A DNA stretch of 64,000 bases from Coniella vitis (Eukaryota; Ascomycota; Sordariomycetes; Diaporthales; Schizoparmaceae), in NCBI GenBank assembly GCA_011317545.1, contig WUJK01000002.1, forward strand, positions 3,596,001 through 3,660,000. The letters are read 5' to 3'. The position numbers and the translations under genes were made by a program. The notes beneath the pieces were generated by a model. That model was not told the origin of the DNA, searched no databases, and worked only from the letters and a program-made list of their open reading frames with translations. How positions within the stretch are numbered: position 1 is the first letter of the stretch; each line of letters begins with the position of its first letter. Shown here piece by piece: positions 59,491 through 64,000 of the stretch.

Positions 59491-60485
59491 GGGTGGCTCC
59501 GGGGGTGGCAGATGGCGAGGTGGGTGAGATTGTGGACCACAGGTGAGATGGGGCGTGGATGCCCGCTATCCATCAGCAAGTTCCTCTCCTCGGCCAGGCA
59601 GCGAGCCACCGAGAGGATGGAAATCGAAGCCTCGTTGGTCCCAGTGTCCCTCTCTGGCGCAGTCCTCGTTACTATGTACTGGGCGGTCCGTTGGAATCTG
59701 TCTGCCCCCTTCTTTTTGCCAGATGGTAACATGTGCGTGCGCGGTCGAGTACCGGGTACATTGGCGACTAACGATACGCGGTATTGGACAAAGTACTTGG
59801 CCGGTCTGCTGCGATTGGCGGGCCGCCATGGCAATCCAAGTCTGTACCGTGTACTCACTCTGTATAGTTTGCTGTTGGGGGCCAGAAAGTGGATTTCTCT
59901 CGGCTCGTGGGCAGCCATTTCTCACTCGCTCGCTTCTCGAGTGCCCCTCCACGCTTGGTTCGTGTCGAGCATTTCAGTCCGTGGCGGGCTTGTCTGGCTT
60001 GTCTGGCGGGTGTCTGGCGGGTGCGAGAGCATGATATTGTTGGTGGTCTGCACGTCTCACTTTTCTCTGCCGGTGCTTGGTTCGCATCGTCTCATGTAGC
60101 AGCTGGCCGATCCATCCTCATCCTCTCTTCACAACGGCTCAGCCAAGGGTCGAGCCGGGACGAAAACGTGGGACGAGGGTTGGGAGGAGCAAAATGGCCA
60201 TGTTGCATTCAACCGCTCCCGGCCCCACGCCACGCGTTCCGCCGCCCGAGGCAGACAAGGAAAAGGGCACGGCGCGACGACAAACAGCCTGGGGTGGGTA
60301 GTCATCTTGCCGTTCTGGGTTGGCCAGATCACGGGTGATTGTTGGCGGACGGCGGCGGCCATCGAAGGTGGATGGAACAAAGTTTGGAAGCAACAAGTCG
60401 TCGCGGGGAAAAACCGACATGGTAAGGCTGCAGTCAGCTACTGCTATGTACAGAGGTACTTCTAGTAAAGGACGCACACTACCTG

Positions 60486-60499
60486 GGTACCTAGGTACC
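60486..60499. repeat. Perfect 14-bp palindrome GGTACCTAGGTACC
   Basis: It sits in a 200-bp stretch (60440-60660) dense in GTAC, TACCTG and AGGTAC words. Its function is unknown. Confidence 0.8.
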
Positions 60500-62903
60500 A
60501 CGGCAGCAGGGCAGGTACTGCTACGGCAGATACTGCGGCAGGTACGATAGACCCCTACACTCACTCGGAATATGTAAGTATGTACGTAAGCCACTACATA
60601 GTACTTAGATGCCACTGCAAGTATGCCACTGTAAGCCCTGTACTAAGGCCCCTGGGTCCCTGGAGTGGCGCCCCTGGCCGAGCCCTGAACCACTAACTTT
60701 GAAGCACTGCCCAAACCAGCCGGCTGTGCCCACCCATATCCAGGCGCCCCCTCCTGGTGCTGCCCCCCGCTGGGGCTTAGCCTGTTCACTGTGGTCTGGC
60801 TCGGGCAGACCCCCTGGAAGGTGGACAGCCTTCACATCTGGGAATGATGATTTGCAGGCAGGTTTCTATTTCCATCGCAACGTGAGACGACAGATTCCAC
60901 GGCGCAAAAGTATTCGTTTTTGGCCCACTGCCATCCGTCCAGATATCCTCTGACGTGGTCTGCACCATGACGGAATGTCCTCGCCCTCCAGGGCTGGCCC
61001 AACCGCCACCTCTCGCCGCTGTTCGCAGCCCAGCTCGACGATTGTCCGGCGATGCCTTGTTTGATCTGTCAAGAAAACAGCTACGATTTTCCCTTCCAAC
61101 AGTACAAGTACAACAACTCGGCGGCATGATGGCGAGGGTGGAATGCTTCTTCTGCTATAGATCCGACAACTTCGGGTCTGGTTTGCCACGCCATGCCGCG
61201 ACACGGCCCGACACTTGTGGCCTCTTTTGGCCCGAGGTCATAATACTTGCTCTTGGAACTGTCCCACGTGCTTCGGACCCATCCACAAGGTACGGCCGTG
61301 CTGTGTAGGATTGCGAAGCTGCCTGGCCCGGCTCCATTCAGCAAGACGATTTGACGGACACAAATGTGACGTCGAGACTCGAGTCGCTCAAGATACGGCA
61401 CTTTTATATGGCCCGTCCACTGGATGATCAGGACAGATATTGGACATTAAACAAGTTGACACCGACTCTGCGACCAGCGGGCTCGGAATCTCGTCTGAAT
61501 GGGTCTCATTGGTCATCCATCTCGATCATATGTAACCATGCATGGCCAACATAGACCCTCCGAACAATCCAACGCCTATTATACTCCATTGTGATTTAAA
61601 GAATCAATAATTCTTTATGCGTTCATTCTACTCTGAGAAAAGGAATGGAACGATCTCGTCTCTTGCGGCAATACCCTTTCAAGGTGATCCTGCGTCGATC
61701 GAGAGTTGGCTCGGCCGGGAACAAACACATCCACAAATCTGGCCCTCGAAAATGCACACTATCTATAGCATTACAGCACGGTAATGATACCTGGCAGGGA
61801 ACATACTGCTCCCGGAGAAATTTCCCCTGCCCTACGCAGAAGCGAAGCCTAGAATTACCACCATCTGCAGGCCAAGCTCACCTTTTAATGATATACAGAG
61901 TGAAAGCGCAGAGTTCCAGGTTCCACCCTGATGCAGAACGTGGGATTCCCTAGTGAGGAACCAGCGTGGAAAACGGACCAAGAATCATACACCATGATAC
62001 ATCATCATACAAAGGAATTCGATATTGCCCGAGTTCCACTTCGGCATGTCAAGGAAAAGCACCGAAGACCGCCACTACACCCTCGGTTGGAGTTCTCACA
62101 ATGCTCAGAGACGACGACCCTAGTCAAGAGGGTTCGAGGCAGGGCAAGTCTCGGTGCCACTGTACAGACCGCTCAGAGCCTTGTGCTCACTACGACGGAA
62201 GCATACAGGGCGCTGAAAGTGGTTGAGCGGCGCCTGATGAATGAGAGGCCCCCCCTAGCGGAGCATAAATCACAAAACTACATCGACCACGGAGCAGCTA
62301 CCAAAAAGACACAGCCTTCGTCCTCGTCCCTCTCCTTCATTGATGGGGTTCAACGGCATGATTTTGAGGATTTTTTCTACGCAGCTTTTGCGCTATTACG
62401 TGTCCATGTCTACTTGAGAGTGAGCACATCGGTCCTCTTGGAACGGGGCATCATCATCATCATCATCATCATCCTCATCATGATTATCAAGAATAGCCTC
62501 CAGACATTTCAACTCTAGCCACAGTTCCTCACGCTCATGCAACCACAGCTCCAGGGCCCTGCCTGGCCATGCCCTATATCAACGGGTGCTTACGGAGCAC
62601 ATAAAAGCTGACTGAGGCTAGCTTATGCACTTTGTCTACGCACAGGCAAACGACATGTCGCGCTTTTCGCCTTGTCAGCATATTTGAGCACTCGAAGATC
62701 CTCACGCCAATTGCTTACTACAGATTGTTTCCCGACATGGTATGGGTGACTTTTATGACGGGCCGGATACGAGTTCCTGCTAAAGCCTTGATGCAAGGGC
62801 GGGTAGAGAAAGGATGGCAATGGGGAGTCTTGCTCTCTCGGTTCTACAAATGGGATCGTTACGCGCTTAGAAGTCACAGTTTTTTTTCCTTCTCTTCTCT
62901 CGT

Positions 62904-62905
<2 letters not shown>

Positions 62906-62951
<46 letters not shown>
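62906..62951 (+). repeat. (CT)n dinucleotide microsatellite
   Basis: About 22 CT units flanked by T-runs. Confidence 0.95.
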
Positions 62952-62954
<3 letters not shown>

Positions 62955-63337
62955 AACAGAGCCGCAAGTATTGCCACGAGAAAGATGAGGGGCTTAAACG
63001 GGCCGTGGGATTCTATCCTGGCTTATGAAATTAGAATGGAAATAAATCACCCGCTAAATTATAAGCAATCCTTCTTAACAATCCAAGCAGCATGTATGTT
63101 AGAACCTCTTCATCACGGTTCAGATATGCTCAGGGTTCTGAACGCCTAGCGGTCTCCACGCTTTGCATTCCCAGAAGCGTGTGTACGACTTTCGATGCTG
63201 TGTACTATTGATGTAATGGCTAGTCCGTTGCATGCACGTAGCCAGCAATATCAAAACACCGACCTGTATCTACGCGGGCTTGGAACAAAGGCCACACTGA
63301 GAGAGAGAGAGAAAAATAAAATAGAAAATAATGGACA

Positions 63338-63340
<3 letters not shown>

Positions 63341-63372
<32 letters not shown>
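63341..63372 (+). repeat. (TA)16 dinucleotide microsatellite
   Basis: Sixteen uninterrupted TA units, preceded by a GA-rich run. Confidence 0.95.
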
Positions 63373-63375
<3 letters not shown>

Positions 63376-64000
63376 TCCAGATTTGGACAAGAGTGACCGT
63401 CATCATGACAGGGTCAGACAACTTCTCTCAGCATTCATTCTTCAATCATGTTACAAATCTACAAGAAACAATCTCAGGCTATCACCAAGTCACCTCTGGA
63501 AAGTTGCAATGCCTTCCTCTGAACCATGGAGGCGGATAACTCGTGGCAGGAATACTGGTTTCGTGAATCTCCACCCCATTGTATCGAGGAAGGACTGTTT
63601 TCTCTTTCTTGTGTGAATGGACAATAATACCTGCAAGCCTCAAAGCAAGGCCATAGTCTCCATGACCGGCTGCATACAAAGTCACCGTTACCCGTGAATG
63701 TAGGACAGTACTACCAAAAGAATCTTTTTTCTTCTTGCGCATCCAAATTCGCGTCTCGAGCTACGACTTTATAGTTACATATATATATTGAAGAATCTCG
63801 TTGCAAAGCATATTATCGTGCCCCTGCCCCTCCTGGAGAAGCCTTCATACACAGAGTTCTACTGCGTGATACACAAAACCCCCCCCCACCCCCCAATCAC
63901 GTCCACCATACATGCAGACCAATCGTCCTCTTTTTCCGCGCAACTAGCAAAAGCCGACACCAGCCTCTCCACCAAGTAGGGATATTGAAATCAAATAAAA

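Larger units (their letters stand above)
58063..64000. other. Gene-poor region of about 5.9 kb
   Basis: No frame on either strand carries a recognisable domain. The longest (59100-59918 minus, 59437-60099 plus) overlap each other and include repeat-encoded SQPA or GWLA runs, so they look like chance frames. It includes the promoter of the giant gene and several microsatellites. GTAC-rich sequence with a perfect GGTACCTAGGTACC palindrome lies near 60.5 kb. Confidence 0.5.

Noticed and set aside
59100..60099. Overlapping 272- and 220-codon frames on opposite strands
   Set aside because: They overlap, contain repeat-encoded runs (SQPASQPA, GWLAGWLA) and show no family features.

Overview
The window is nuclear DNA of a filamentous ascomycete (Pezizomycotina). 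Genes carry short introns (about 55-225 bp) with GT or occasional GC donors and CTAAC/CTGAC-like branch sites. The gene set is typical of that group: asco-laccase, oxalate decarboxylase, GH28, arylsulfatase, KDM4-type demethylase, NRPS-like enzymes. The genus cannot be fixed from sequence alone. GGTACC/CCTAGG-rich palindromic intergenic DNA near 60.5 kb is a weak hint of Sordariomycetes.

Layout: 1-2.67 kb has no convincing gene. 2.7-5.5 kb is a secreted laccase. 7.6-12.5 kb is a JmjN/JmjC/zinc-finger histone demethylase of the KDM4/KdmA class. 14.6-15.3 kb (minus) is a small bacterial-type nucleotidyltransferase-fold protein. 16.5-17.8 kb is an ankyrin-repeat protein. 20.3-22.1 kb is a secreted type-B carboxylesterase/lipase. 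22.6-23.8 kb is an unrecognised gene with a C-terminal membrane segment. 25.2-26.7 kb (minus) is a citrate synthase ending in SRL, a peroxisomal signal. 27.2-28.6 kb (minus) is a CalB-like lipase. 29.4-31.0 kb (minus) is a bicupin oxalate decarboxylase. 32.0-33.0 kb is a DUF1275 membrane protein, followed by a small conserved-looking protein. 34.2-35.3 kb (minus) is an aldo-keto reductase, divergent from a 1147-residue adenylation-thiolation-reductase enzyme at 36.1-39.7 kb. 40.8-42.5 kb is a GH28 exopolygalacturonase-like enzyme, convergent with an arylsulfatase at 42.8-45.5 kb (minus). 46.5-58.1 kb (minus) is one uninterrupted 3858-residue NRPS-derived reading frame. 58.1-64 kb has no convincing gene but many simple repeats.

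The most unusual object is the NRPS-derived giant. It keeps recognisable condensation, epimerisation, adenylation and carrier folds. Yet both readable carrier sites have Glu in place of the phosphopantetheine Ser, the adenylation P-loop and ribose-binding Asp are changed, the condensation HHxxxDG motifs are lost, and the epimerisation EGHGRE motif is changed. It also carries a roughly 850-residue Q/S/N-rich disordered tail. With an open frame of 11.6 kb, it looks like a maintained pseudo-enzyme or scaffold rather than a decayed gene.

Functional links that can be argued: the divergent aldo-keto reductase/carboxylate-reductase pair (acid to aldehyde to alcohol); secreted plant-matter enzymes (laccase, GH28, sulfatase, lipases); and a fatty-acid/peroxisome theme (SRL citrate synthase with two CCTCGG hexamers upstream, next to a lipase).
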